Made by a program: the position numbers and the translations under genes
Part shown: one piece after another, positions 8,281 to 17,472 of the stretch
How positions within the stretch are numbered: the first letter of the stretch is position 1
How the letters are laid out: the number at the start of each line of letters is the position of its first letter
Origin: Pseudomonadota bacterium
GTDB lineage: Bacteria > SZUA-182 > DTGQ01
Assembly: GCA_030625085.1 (NCBI GenBank)
Contig: DAOURK010000003.1
Location: forward strand, 20,198-84,197
DNA length: 64,000 nucleotides
Reading direction: 5' to 3'
Notes under the pieces: model-generated
What the model was told of the DNA's origin: nothing
What the model saw: the letters and a program-made list of their open reading frames with translations, nothing else
Databases searched by the model: none

Positions 8281-11077
8281 GGCATTCATCCAGGAGCCTT
8301 CCGGTCTCATCATTTCCTTTCCCGCTTTCGATAAGAGCTTCAAGCGCCCGTACGGCAGGACCTGTTTTCCCGAGAGCAACCAACCTTTTGCAGAGTATGT
8401 GCAGGGTATCAGCAATGATGAAGCCTTTTTTGAAGAGCGCCTTATAGAATATAACCGCTTTGTCTTTTTGTCCAGCGATGCCGTATGCCGCGGCAAGGAG
8501 CAATGATGCGGGAGGATATTCGACGGCCCGCTCAAGCAGAGGCTCAAGTTCTGAAATGACTTTCTTATAATCTCCGACGAGAAGCTCGCTGTAGGTATAA
8601 TTCAGCAGGGCCTCCTTCATGGTCGGATCAATCTCCATCGCTCTTTTCGAGGCAAGCAGGGCCTTTTCGTATTGTTCAGTCTGCAGACAGCAATATCCCA
8701 GGTCGAAGAAAAATCTCGCGGCAGGTTTCTCTCCGGTAAGATCTATCGCCCTTTTCCATAACGCAATGGCCTCCTCAAACCTTTTAAGCTCCTGTGCCTG
8801 GATTGCAAGCTCAGAAAGTGACTTGACGTCATCCGGGCGCTCTTTGAGCTTCTTTCTGCCCAGAAGATAGTATCTTTCTCCCTTTGAAATGAGTTTGCCG
8901 GTGCTCATTTTGCCGTAGTGGTGGACAATAATCCGGCACTGTTTGATCTTGATGCCGGCCGTGATTATCGATGACTCAACAGTTTCATGCACATGCCCTT
9001 CAAACCGTATGCGGCCGTCATTGGGGAAAAGCCTTACCTTCACACTGGGGAACCAGCCCGTGCCGGTCTCCTCAAGCGGGTATTCGCCTTTATTGGGGAC
9101 CCATCCCAACGACTTGATACCGCGGACATAATTCCTCGTGGCGATGTTATAGGCGGCGGGGTTGGAACACTTTTTCAGGATAATGCTTTTCAGCAGAGGA
9201 TAGTCCCGGGAAGATATCACCTCATCAGCATCGAGGACGAATATCCAGTCCCCTGAAGCCTTGCTGAGAGAGAAGTTGCGGGCCCCGGAAAAATCATCCG
9301 TCCAGGGAAGCCCGAATACCCCGGCGCCGAAGGCCGCGGCAATATCTCTTGTTCTGTCCGCAGAGCCGGTATCAACCACTATCATCTCATCGGCCACGGG
9401 TTGAGCGCTCATGAGGCATTTTGCTATATGGTTTTCTTCATTCTTTACGATCATACAGACAGACAGGGTCCCGGACTTTTTTGATTTGTCTGTGCCCTCC
9501 CTGGCGCCTATTCTTTTCCTGATCTCAAGCGCGGCGGCCAGCATGCCGTCGTCTGTGCCGAAGGAAATCATGGCCCGTTCGATCTCCTGCATGGCGATTT
9601 CATTTTTGCCCTGCCGTATGAGGATATCTATCAAAAGAAAGGCGATTCTTTTATTCAAGGGATAAGATGCCTTTGCCTCTCGGAACCTTTGTTCGGCCCT
9701 TTCGAGGTCACCCACTGAGGTGATTGCGGAGTGATAGATGGATACAATGTCCGCGATCGTGGGGGACAGGATAAATCCTTTTTCCAGCAGGTTTACGGCA
9801 TCTTCCCTGTCCCCTTGATCCCATTTCAGGATGCCGAGATTTGTATATGGTTCTCCATAACCGGGATCGCATTTGACTGCCTTTCTAAAATGATCGTCTG
9901 CGCTGTTTTTGTCCCCCTTTTTATAGGCCAATATCCCTTTTAGATTGAGGGCCGATGCGCAACCCGCATTTAACGATAGAGCTTGATCGGCATGATCGCC
10001 CGCTTCAGCATAAAGCCCCATGCCTTCTTTGCCATAACCTGCCAACGCATGCCGCCTCGCCTCTTTCTTTCCCTCTTCGGGCATGGACTTCAGGGCATCC
10101 ATGGCATCATTGAAGCGTTTAGAGTCGATCAACATCTCGGCCAGACGATAGTAAATTGCCTTATCATCCGGGGAGTATTTTATGCCGTCGATAATCGTGG
10201 GAATAGCCTGATCAATCTGCTGCCGCTGGTAAAATTTCTCGGCCGACTCAAGTTTGTTTAAGACGGCAAGTTTTTTCCCGTGTGGACTTGAAACATCTAT
10301 GTTGCGCCATTTTTCATCAAAAATTTTCTTGTCCTTCCCTATAGATGAATTGCAATGTATTTTGTTTCCGATAAAACTTACGCTGCCGTAATGATGGATA
10401 AATACATCCCCGGCAATAAAGTTCCTGTATCCCTCCAAGGTCGCTCTGAGACAGAAATCATCGTCCTCGAAGTTGCCCGAGCCAAAACTCTCGTCAAGCA
10501 AGCCGATTTTTTCCGCCAGTTCACGCTTAAAAAGCATGCAAAATCCGGCTATTTTCCTGGAAGGTATACGACGGTATCGATTTATTTCTCTGAATGTGCG
10601 AGCATATTCATCCAGGAGGTTCATTGAGGCATAATTGGCGTTTGCTACTTTCTGTGGTCCGCTGATGTTATTAGTCATGGGGCCAACAATGCCGGCATCA
10701 GAAGTATTGCTCAAACATTCAAGCATTCCTGAGAGCCATCCCTCTGAAACAACCACGTTATTATTCAAAAGGAGGATGTACTCACCTGATGATTTAAGTA
10801 TCCCTTGGTTGCAACCCTTAGCAAAACCAAGGTTCTTCGTGTTCTCAATTAATCGGTAATTAGAATTTTCCTTGATAATCCGCCTCAACCACTTGACCGT
10901 TCCATCGGTAGACCCATTGTCTACAAACACAATTTGATGCGGTTCGGGGGTGTGCCTTCTAATGCTTTTAATGCATTCCTTCGTATATTTAAGCTGGTTG
11001 AAGGTGAGAATTGCCATGGAGACAAGCCCGTTGACAGGTCCCTTTTCCTCAAATAAAACTTCAGGCATTGCTCCCAT
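8234..11077 (-). CDS. GT2-TPR-GT2 glycosyltransferase
   Basis: A 947-residue protein. The N-terminal GT-A family 2 domain (about 20-290) has VFVDNGSTDGT, LLLNNNV and an EDDDFCLRA motif. TPR-type helical repeats cover about 300-520. A second family 2 domain (about 535-760) has CMIVKNEE, VVDTGSADRT and LDADE, and more TPR repeats run to the C-terminus. TPR-linked GT2 proteins commonly glycosylate proteins or build surface glycans. The first domain closely resembles the GT2 part of the giant protein at the left edge (GIVGP..NN.SGPQ in both), so they are paralogous. A TTG at 11119 would extend the frame, but GGAG sits 9 bases before the ATG at 11077, so I start there. A flagellin-modifying role is inferred from context. 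Confidence 0.85.
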   Translation of the reverse strand: MGAMPEVLFEEKGPVNGLVSMAILTFNQLKYTKECIKSIRRHTPEPHQIVFVDNGSTDGTVKWLRRIIKENSNYRLIENTKNLGFAKGCNQGILKSSGEYILLLNNNVVVSEGWLSGMLECLSNTSDAGIVGPMTNNISGPQKVANANYASMNLLDEYARTFREINRYRRIPSRKIAGFCMLFKRELAEKIGLLDESFGSGNFEDDDFCLRATLEGYRNFIAGDVFIHHYGSVSFIGNKIHCNSSIGKDKKIFDEKWRNIDVSSPHGKKLAVLNKLESAEKFYQRQQIDQAIPTIIDGIKYSPDDKAIYYRLAEMLIDSKRFNDAMDALKSMPEEGKKEARRHALAGYGKEGMGLYAEAGDHADQALSLNAGCASALNLKGILAYKKGDKNSADDHFRKAVKCDPGYGEPYTNLGILKWDQGDREDAVNLLEKGFILSPTIADIVSIYHSAITSVGDLERAEQRFREAKASYPLNKRIAFLLIDILIRQGKNEIAMQEIERAMISFGTDDGMLAAALEIRKRIGAREGTDKSKKSGTLSVCMIVKNEENHIAKCLMSAQPVADEMIVVDTGSADRTRDIAAAFGAGVFGLPWTDDFSGARNFSLSKASGDWIFVLDADEVISSRDYPLLKSIILKKCSNPAAYNIATRNYVRGIKSLGWVPNKGEYPLEETGTGWFPSVKVRLFPNDGRIRFEGHVHETVESSIITAGIKIKQCRIIVHHYGKMSTGKLISKGERYYLLGRKKLKERPDDVKSLSELAIQAQELKRFEEAIALWKRAIDLTGEKPAARFFFDLGYCCLQTEQYEKALLASKRAMEIDPTMKEALLNYTYSELLVGDYKKVISELEPLLERAVEYPPASLLLAAAYGIAGQKDKAVIFYKALFKKGFIIADTLHILCKRLVALGKTGPAVRALEALIESGKGNDETGRLLDECLKQSPAILPPPCRPY

Positions 11078-11730
11078 TATTTTTTTCTCCGTGGCGCCTC
11101 CGGCGCAGCCGATTTTCAATAGTGGTTTTGCCGGGGGCCCATTTTTTTCAATACAATATTATACGAACTCAGATGCATTAGTTATCTCCTTGTATAATAC
11201 TATTTCAGAGATAATGAACTATCATAGAAAAAAAATGCTTGAGGGAAATTCAAGTTGGATTACACTGGTTTTCTTATCGGTATTACAATGAAATACTTCG
11301 GTGTTTAGGTATTAAACACCTTCCCATTCTCTTCCTACTAAACGCTCATGAAAAGCTTTTTTTACCCCCGAGGATGAAAAATTTAACTTTTTCAGTAAAG
11401 TCTATTTTTCAAAATGCGTTTTCATGGTAAAAAAAAGGATAAAAATAAATAATGCTATTTATATTTTTCTTAATGTTGATTGATTTGTATAGTTCATAGG
11501 GAGAAAAATGAAGATAAAAGCAAAAAAAAGATTTTGCCAACAGCGCCGCCCAAATGGCGTTTTCCAGACAAAAACGAAGAAAGAACCAAATATTGCCGAA
11601 AAAGTGTATGAATCCTTTTTTTGTTTCTTTTCTGACTAAACTATCTTAATTTTAACCAAGGGCATTCATTTTCATATTTTAAAATAGGTAATAAAGACCC
11701 AAAATCATCCCCGAGAAGAGGTAAATTTAT
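11078..11730. other. Intergenic, GT2-TPR-GT2 to HD-GYP gene
   Basis: About 650 bases of AT-rich DNA at the boundary between the GC-richer flagellin module and the AT-rich chromosome. It holds a small inverted repeat (GTGTTTAGGTATTAAACAC at 11301-11319) and the first copy of a dispersed repeat (11338-11433). No gene is convincing. Confidence 0.5.
11338..11433. repeat. Dispersed repeat family D, copy 1
   Basis: About 95 bases with a second diverged copy at 21379-21478. Shared blocks in the same order: AAACGCTCAT, CCCCCGAGGATGAAAAA, TTTTTCAGTAAAGT and TTTTCATGGTAAAAA. Neither copy encodes a protein. Both lie next to the 5' end of a gene. Confidence 0.7.
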
Positions 11731-12753
11731 ATGATAAGAAAGGAAGTTGTCAAGGTTTTGCCAAATGAGACCTTTCAGGAATCGGAAATTTTCCCCCTTT
11801 TATATTCCATCATCAATTCCAAGATAGATACCATATATAATCTCGATAATTTTTTACAACTTATTGTAGATGCCGGGGCTAAAATTGTTTCGGCCCGAAA
11901 TTCTTCATTAGTAATTTTTAATGAAAACATAGATTCTTTTCTTTCCGAGTCAACAAAACAGAAAAAAGAAGAAGAATTTTCTCCTTTTCGTAATGTGCTT
12001 AGGTCGGAATCTCATATAACTATTCCTTTAAAACTTCGAGAAGTGAAAGATCCCTTTGGCTATCTGCGGGTTGAGGGCAAATTGGATCAGGAGGATCAAC
12101 AGAAGTTCGATTCCAAGGATTTATTTTTACTTCTTCTTTTAAGTCGCCAGGCTACTCTGAAAATCGAAAATGATTTTTTGTATAAAAGTGTGCATCGAAA
12201 CTTGACCAATACTTTGGGTATTATGGTTAATATGTTGGAATCCAGAAATAAGTATATACATTCTCACTCACAAAGGGTTACTGAGTTAGCTCTGGACATT
12301 GCTGAAAAACTTTCTCTTGATCAAAAAGAGAGGGATGCCTTGTCTTTAGCCGGCTTATTGCATGATATCGGAAAAATCGGGATTCCCGATTCCATTTTGG
12401 ATAAAAAGGATCCTTTGAGTATGGATGAGTTTGATGTGATTAAGAAACATCCCGTGGTTGGGGAAGATATGATTCGACCTTTGGAATTTTTAACCCTGGA
12501 AAAATCGATTATTCGTCACCACCATGAAAGGCTTGACGGAAGCGGATATCCCGATGGATTGCAAAGCGAAGAAATACCAATGTGCACCAAAATTATTGCC
12601 GTGGCTGACTGTTTTGATGCTATGACCTCTAATCGACCTTACCGAAAAGCTAAATCATCTTTGGACAGCATAAAAGAATTAGAGTCTTTGGCAGATGAAA
12701 AATATGACAAAGATGTTGTATATGTATTAAAAAAGAGTTTTCTTTCCCATTAG
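11731..12753 (+). CDS. HD-GYP domain cyclic-di-GMP phosphodiesterase
   Basis: A 340-residue protein. An N-terminal GAF-like segment (about 20-145) precedes a full HD-GYP domain (about 160-330). HD is at 211-212 in LLHDIGKIGIPD, and HHHERLDGSGYP spans 263-274, so the metal ligands and the GYP signature are intact. HD-GYP proteins hydrolyse cyclic-di-GMP. There is no transmembrane segment, so it is cytoplasmic. GAGG precedes the ATG. The next gene, 12 bases on, is a PilZ-type protein, so the two form a likely signalling pair controlling motility or surface attachment. Confidence 0.88.
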   Translation: MIRKEVVKVLPNETFQESEIFPLLYSIINSKIDTIYNLDNFLQLIVDAGAKIVSARNSSLVIFNENIDSFLSESTKQKKEEEFSPFRNVLRSESHITIPLKLREVKDPFGYLRVEGKLDQEDQQKFDSKDLFLLLLLSRQATLKIENDFLYKSVHRNLTNTLGIMVNMLESRNKYIHSHSQRVTELALDIAEKLSLDQKERDALSLAGLLHDIGKIGIPDSILDKKDPLSMDEFDVIKKHPVVGEDMIRPLEFLTLEKSIIRHHHERLDGSGYPDGLQSEEIPMCTKIIAVADCFDAMTSNRPYRKAKSSLDSIKELESLADEKYDKDVVYVLKKSFLSH

Positions 12754-12765
12754 GGGTAAAGATAG

Positions 12766-13398
12766 ATGCGCGAAGATAAAGAGAGGAGAAATTTTTTGCC
12801 GCCTAAGTCATCCTCCGAAAGAAGAAAATATTATAGAATCACAGACACCACGGCTATTGAGTATCAAATTATGTCCGCCAAAGAGTATGAAGCGGAAAGA
12901 AAGGTTTTTCGGGATCAGGTGAGCGGCATACGAAATCTTAAGAACAAATATGCCAATTTCGTGCCCAATGAGTTGGATGTGGAAAATTTTAAAGGTGGAG
13001 ACGTTGATACTCTTCGCGGATTGTTGAAACTTATCATTAATATTAATGAAAAAATAGATCTCATAATATCATATATAGAGAAAAAAGAGGATTCGAGTAT
13101 ATATCAAAAAAATCCGGAAAGAATTACCTTGAGTGCAGGGGGAATCAGTTTTTTTATTTCTAAACCTATTCCTGCCGGCACCTATCTAAAGCTGAGGATG
13201 CTTTTACCCCAAAGCCCAAAAATTTTGATGACAACTTTGGGCAAGGTTGTCCGGATAACACCTCAAGATGCAGAGGGAATAAAAATGTTTGAGGTGGGAG
13301 TTGACTTTTTGGATATTCATGAAGATGATCAGGAAGCAATCATAAAATATATCTTTATGCGACAGCGCGATATGTTGCGAAAGCAAGGTGAACGATAA
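12766..13398 (+). CDS. PilZ-domain cyclic-di-GMP receptor
   Basis: A 210-residue protein. RRKYYR at 19-24 fits the RxxxR arm of a PilZ domain, and the second motif LSAGGISF (S123 to G126) lies about 100 residues later, after an inserted helical stretch (about 40-110). The usual Asp/Asn before the Ser motif is Thr here, so binding should be tested. The C-terminal beta barrel (about 115-195) is typical. It is cotranscribed with the upstream HD-GYP gene (12-base gap). PilZ proteins bind cyclic-di-GMP and change partner activity, often in motility or exopolysaccharide secretion. Confidence 0.78.
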   Translation: MREDKERRNFLPPKSSSERRKYYRITDTTAIEYQIMSAKEYEAERKVFRDQVSGIRNLKNKYANFVPNELDVENFKGGDVDTLRGLLKLIININEKIDLIISYIEKKEDSSIYQKNPERITLSAGGISFFISKPIPAGTYLKLRMLLPQSPKILMTTLGKVVRITPQDAEGIKMFEVGVDFLDIHEDDQEAIIKYIFMRQRDMLRKQGER

Positions 13399-13442
13399 GC
13401 CGGCAGCACATAAAGATGAATAACTATATCTGCTGAGTTTTG

Positions 13443-13796
13443 TTATTTCTTGATAATCTGATTGTTTTTATCTACGTTTATTTTAATAGGGGAAAAATTT
13501 TGACATTCTTTATCCTCTATAAGAGCAAAGGCGGCAATGATAATTAAATCGCCGGGTTCGGCCAATCTTGCTGCAGCCCCATAAAGAACAATCTTTCCTG
13601 AGTTCGGGGCCTCTTGAATGGTATAGGTTTCAAATCGTTTTGCATTATTGATATTGTAAATTTGGACCTGTTCCCCCTCTAGAATATTAGCTTCTTTGAG
13701 AATAGTTATATCCACCCCAATACTTCCCTCATAGTGCAGGCAGGTATCTGTAACCGTGGCTCGGTGAATCTTTGATGTTAACATCATTCTTTGCAT
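13443..13796 (-). CDS. panD: Aspartate 1-decarboxylase
   Basis: A 117-residue protein. PanD makes beta-alanine from aspartate for pantothenate synthesis and self-cleaves at a Gly-Ser bond to form its pyruvoyl cofactor. That bond is visible in HYEGSIG near residue 24. Other family marks are MLTSKIHRATVT, NNAKRFETY and LYGAAARL. I start at the ATG at 13796 (MQRMM) because AAGGAG lies at the right spacing. The GTG three codons earlier is less likely. It follows panC on the minus strand by 24 bases, in a panB-panC-panD group. Confidence 0.95.
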   Translation of the reverse strand: MQRMMLTSKIHRATVTDTCLHYEGSIGVDITILKEANILEGEQVQIYNINNAKRFETYTIQEAPNSGKIVLYGAAARLAEPGDLIIIAAFALIEDKECQNFSPIKINVDKNNQIIKK

Positions 13797-13820
13797 AGTA
13801 TTCACTCCTTAGAGGCAAAT

Positions 13821-14660
13821 TTATAAAAAGCAATTGTCAATAAGTCTCGTTTTACCAATGTGTACAGCCATAGCCAACAGGGCCCTATCCTCGATATACT
13901 CAATGTCTTGAAGGGTTTCGGGGTGGCATATCCGGATGTATTCAGGGCGAGCCATAGGTTCGGCGGATATGATATCCCGAATGGCTGAGATGATTTTTGA
14001 ACATTGGGTTATCCCTTCTTCTTTCATTTGCTTGGCTCGGCATAGGGAATTATAAAGGCAATGGGCGGCCTTTCTTTCCCTTTCATTCAAATAGGCATTT
14101 CTGGAACTCATAGCCAGGCCATCTTTTTGTCTTACAATTGGTAACCCTTTGATTTGAACTTCCATATTGAGGTCTGCAACCATTTTATTGATAACTATCA
14201 ACTGCTGATAATCTTTTTGTCCAAAATAGGCAATATCAGGCTTGACAATATGAAAGAGTTTACATACGACAGTGGTAACGCCCTGAAAGTGCCCAATTCG
14301 AAATCGGCCGCATAAATTTTCAGACAATCCCGGCACAGCAACCTGCGTTTGGTAGCCTCCGGGATAAATGTGTTCGGCATCCGGAATAAAGAGGATATCT
14401 ACGCCGGATTTACCGGCTAATTGGCTATCATGTGTTAGATCACGCGGATAGGTATTAAAATCGTCATGGGCCCCAAATTGAAGAGGATTTACAAAAATAC
14501 TCACCACTAAGGTTTGGCACTCCCGGCGGGCAGCTTCAATGAGTGACAGATGCCCCGCGTGGAGAAAACCCATAGTCGGAACAAATCCAATACTTTTCCC
14601 CTCTTTTTTTAATGTATTGGCTGTTTTTTGCATCTGAGAAATATCTTTTATTATTTCCAT
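13821..14660 (-). CDS. panC: Pantothenate synthetase
   Basis: A 279-residue protein of standard family length. It joins pantoate and beta-alanine with ATP. The HIGH-type nucleotidyl-transfer motif appears as PTMGFLHAGHLSLI, followed by VSIFVNPLQFG, GQKDYQQ and the KMSKS-like GLAMSSRN. It lies between panB and panD on the minus strand. Together they supply pantothenate from aspartate and ketoisovalerate-derived pantoate. Confidence 0.96.
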   Translation of the reverse strand: MEIIKDISQMQKTANTLKKEGKSIGFVPTMGFLHAGHLSLIEAARRECQTLVVSIFVNPLQFGAHDDFNTYPRDLTHDSQLAGKSGVDILFIPDAEHIYPGGYQTQVAVPGLSENLCGRFRIGHFQGVTTVVCKLFHIVKPDIAYFGQKDYQQLIVINKMVADLNMEVQIKGLPIVRQKDGLAMSSRNAYLNERERKAAHCLYNSLCRAKQMKEEGITQCSKIISAIRDIISAEPMARPEYIRICHPETLQDIEYIEDRALLAMAVHIGKTRLIDNCFL

Positions 14661-14752
14661 ATCCTATCCTTAGTTCTCAACGAATCCTCAAAACTATCAG
14701 CAATTTGTATCATAGCCTCTATTCGAACGAACGTTGCAAAATGTTTTTTCGA

Positions 14753-14780
14753 ATAGCATAGAAATTTTCATTTTTTTAGC
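14753..14780. repeat. Dispersed repeat family B, partial copy 1
   Basis: Partial copy (ATAGCATAGAAATTTTCATTT) of a family with longer copies near 22008, 40448 and 55321. It lies upstream of panC and is followed by tandem CCTGTTAAT units at about 14808-14830. Confidence 0.55.
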
Positions 14781-14841
14781 ACAGGATAAAAAAAAGAATC
14801 TAATAAATCCTGTTAATCCTGTTAATCCTGTCTAATTTAAT

Positions 14842-15648
14842 TTAGTAAGTATATTCCTTTGATGGAAATTTCCCCTCAAGGACCTCTTGTTTGTAAGAAT
14901 TTATAGCCGACAGCATCAAGGGATATAATGAAGCATATTGTTTGACAAATTTAGGTTTCGGGAATTCCGAAAGTCCCAGTAAATCATGAGTAACCAATAC
15001 CTGTCCATCACAGTGGGGGCCGGCTCCGATCCCAAGTGTGGGAATGGATAATTGCCGGGTAATTTTTTGAGCCAAATTACCAGGGACCCCTTCCAGCACC
15101 AAGGCAAATATACCCATCTCCTCCAGTCGTTTGGCTCCTTCAATAAGAATATCTGCGCTTCCTGCATCTTTCCCTTGGACCTTGAACCCCCCCATTTGGT
15201 GCACCATTTGAGGAGTTAAGCCGATGTGCCCCATAACAGCAATACCTGCTTCCACAATAGATTGAATGGTTTTAAGGATGGGCTCTGTGGCCCCTTCCAG
15301 CTTAACTGCTTCGGCACCGCCATTTTTAATAAAACGTCCTGCATTCTTAATGGCATTTTTGCTATCCACATTGAATGATAAAAAGGGCATATCTCCCACA
15401 ATTAATCCTCGCCTGCAGCCTTTTTTAACTGCCCGCGTGTGATGAAGCATCTCTTTCATGGTCACAGGAAGAGTATTTTCATACCCGAGCATTACCATAC
15501 CCAGCGAATCCCCTACCAGCAAAATATCAATACCTGCTTTATCCAAAAGAAGCGCTGTTGGGTAATCATAAGCCGTTAACATGGTTATTTTACACCCTTC
15601 CTGCTTCATCTTTCTTAAAAAAGGAATGGTTATCTTATTAACAGACAT
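14842..15648 (-). CDS. panB: 3-methyl-2-oxobutanoate hydroxymethyltransferase
   Basis: A 268-residue protein of standard length. PanB transfers a one-carbon unit from methylene-tetrahydrofolate to ketoisovalerate to give ketopantoate. Family motifs: MLTAYDYPTA, LVGDSLGMV with the metal-binding Asp, GGAEAVKLEG, VMGHIGLTPQ, and IGIGAGP-type LGIGAGPHCDGQVLV. It overlaps the end of folK by 11 bases, suggesting translational coupling with a folate gene. It uses a folate cofactor, which fits that neighbour. Confidence 0.96.
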   Translation of the reverse strand: MSVNKITIPFLRKMKQEGCKITMLTAYDYPTALLLDKAGIDILLVGDSLGMVMLGYENTLPVTMKEMLHHTRAVKKGCRRGLIVGDMPFLSFNVDSKNAIKNAGRFIKNGGAEAVKLEGATEPILKTIQSIVEAGIAVMGHIGLTPQMVHQMGGFKVQGKDAGSADILIEGAKRLEEMGIFALVLEGVPGNLAQKITRQLSIPTLGIGAGPHCDGQVLVTHDLLGLSEFPKPKFVKQYASLYPLMLSAINSYKQEVLEGKFPSKEYTY

Positions 15649-16180
15649 ATTCTATATTTCTAACCCCCTTTCGGTCCCGGCAGGTGGAAAAAAGTTCTTT
15701 AATTGTCCTGGATAACCTTGGGTGTTGGAGATTTGGGGCAATTTGGGCTAAAGGACGAAGAACAAAGTTTCGTGCGTGTAAAAGGGGATGGGGAATGTGA
15801 AGATCAGCTTTAAGGACTTGCTCATTGTCGTAAAGGAGGATATCTATGTCAATGCTCCTGGGCCCCCGGGTAAATTTTTTATTTTTTCCAAGAGCTTTTT
15901 CTATTTGCTGAGTCTTGTGTAAAAGTTCTCTTGGAGTAAAGTTTGTCCGGATTTTTACAACCAGATTGATAAACCAGTTTTGTTTTTCATAACCGAAAGG
16001 TTCAGTTTCATAAAAAGAGGACCGCTCCATTACCATGATAGATGGTGATTGATGAAGCAGGTAAATGGCTTGATAGCATTTTAAAATTGGAGATTCTCGA
16101 TTGGCCCCTAACCCAAGATAAGCTTGCCGCCAAACTCTGCTTTCCTTGTTCCCCGTACTTTTTTCTCTCATAACGCTCAA
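15638..16180 (-). CDS. folK: HPPK, 6-hydroxymethyl-dihydropterin pyrophosphokinase
   Basis: About 180 residues. FolK transfers pyrophosphate from ATP to the pterin precursor of folate. Visible motifs: YLGLGANRE near the start, SSFYETEPFGY, FINLVVKI and the signature GPRSIDIDILLY with the Mg-binding Asp pair. The start is uncertain: TTG at 16180 has AGGGG very close by, while ATG at 16171 is further from it. Both give the complete domain. It follows the aminotransferase gene closely on the same strand. Confidence 0.92.
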   Translation of the reverse strand: MSVMREKSTGNKESRVWRQAYLGLGANRESPILKCYQAIYLLHQSPSIMVMERSSFYETEPFGYEKQNWFINLVVKIRTNFTPRELLHKTQQIEKALGKNKKFTRGPRSIDIDILLYDNEQVLKADLHIPHPLLHARNFVLRPLAQIAPNLQHPRLSRTIKELFSTCRDRKGVRNIEYVC

Positions 16181-16187
16181 ATTACCC

Positions 16188-17354
16188 CTACAGCACTTTT
16201 TTCATTCGCTCCACAACCTCTGAGATCCTTTCTTTGGGAATGGTCAAGGCCATGCGGATAAATCCCTTTCCATACTCGCCAAACCCTGTTCCAGGGGTGC
16301 AAATGATACCGGCTTCCTGTAATAATCGCCTTGTGAAGACTTCGGAGGTAAATCCTTCGGGAACCTGAATCCATAGATAAAAGGTTGCCAGAGGTTTTGT
16401 TATCTTCAGTCCAAGGGATTGCAGCCCTTGGCAGAGGAGATCTCTTCGCTCTTGATATATATTTTTCATTTGCCGCACACATTCTTGATCTGCGGTCAAA
16501 GCCTCAATACCGGCTATCTGTATGGCCTGAAAAATTCCGGAGTCAATATTGGTTTTAACCTTGCCCAGGCCGGCAATGATTTGAGGATTACCAACGGCAA
16601 AGCCGATACGCCAGCCGGTCATGTTATAGGTTTTCGAGAGAGAATGAAATTCAATGCCTATCTGCTTAGCCCCTTCTACTTGCAGCAGGCTTGGCGCTTG
16701 ATAGCCGTCGTAAGTCATCTCGGAATAGGCGGCATCATGGCAAACAATAATATTGTATTTTTGCGCAAAATCAACTACTTTCTGAAAAAATTTCAAGTCC
16801 GCTGTAGCCGCTGTTGGATTATTCGGATAATTAATAAACAGAAGTTTTGCCTTTTCCAAAACCTCAGGATCAGAAATTGTATCCAAATCCGGGAGAAATT
16901 GATTTTTTAAAAGCAAGGGCATATTATAGATGCGTCCCCCGGCCAGAGTGGTGCCGGCCTGATAAACAGGGTAGCCCGGATTGGGAACAAGGCAAATATC
17001 TCCCGGATTTAAAAAAGCAAGAGGTATATGGGCTATCCCCTCTTTTGATCCAATGAGGGAAAGAACTTCGCTTTCAGGATCAAGACTTACGTGAAATCTT
17101 GTTTTGTAATATCTGGCGACAGCTTCTCTGAAGGACTTCATTCCTTGATATGAAGGATAGCGATGATTTGCACTGTCTTTTAAGGCCTGTTTCATTTTTT
17201 CTTGGATGTGGCCGGGAGTTGGTAAATCCGGATCTCCAACTCCAAGATCAATGATGTCTATTCCTTTTTTTATAGCTTCTGTCTTTAAAGCATCAATTTC
17301 AGCAAATAAATAGGGGGGAAGTTGATTTAATCTTTCAGCAATAGAAATATTCAT
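16188..17354 (-). CDS. LL-diaminopimelate aminotransferase-like, class I/II PLP enzyme
   Basis: A 388-residue fold-type I aminotransferase. GVGDPDLPTP lies near the N-terminus, YPNNPTAA in the middle, and the PLP lysine is in HSLSKTYNMTGWRIGF. Overall pattern and length fit LL-diaminopimelate aminotransferases (DapL-like), which make lysine and peptidoglycan diaminopimelate in one step. Assignment to aspartate or alanine aminotransferase remains possible. I start at the ATG at 17354, which has AAGGA about 10 bases before it. The TTG at 17390 is not favoured. It leads a minus-strand run of aminotransferase, folK, panB, panC and panD. Confidence 0.82.
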   Translation of the reverse strand: MNISIAERLNQLPPYLFAEIDALKTEAIKKGIDIIDLGVGDPDLPTPGHIQEKMKQALKDSANHRYPSYQGMKSFREAVARYYKTRFHVSLDPESEVLSLIGSKEGIAHIPLAFLNPGDICLVPNPGYPVYQAGTTLAGGRIYNMPLLLKNQFLPDLDTISDPEVLEKAKLLFINYPNNPTAATADLKFFQKVVDFAQKYNIIVCHDAAYSEMTYDGYQAPSLLQVEGAKQIGIEFHSLSKTYNMTGWRIGFAVGNPQIIAGLGKVKTNIDSGIFQAIQIAGIEALTADQECVRQMKNIYQERRDLLCQGLQSLGLKITKPLATFYLWIQVPEGFTSEVFTRRLLQEAGIICTPGTGFGEYGKGFIRMALTIPKERISEVVERMKKVL

Positions 17355-17472
17355 ATGGTTAATGTCCTTTTTTTTTGACGGTATCTTCAATTAACTCATC
17401 AGTAGCTGATGAATGAGTTAACAATTATCAGGAACCGGAAAAGACCTATAATTCTGAGTGTTTTGGGAAAGA

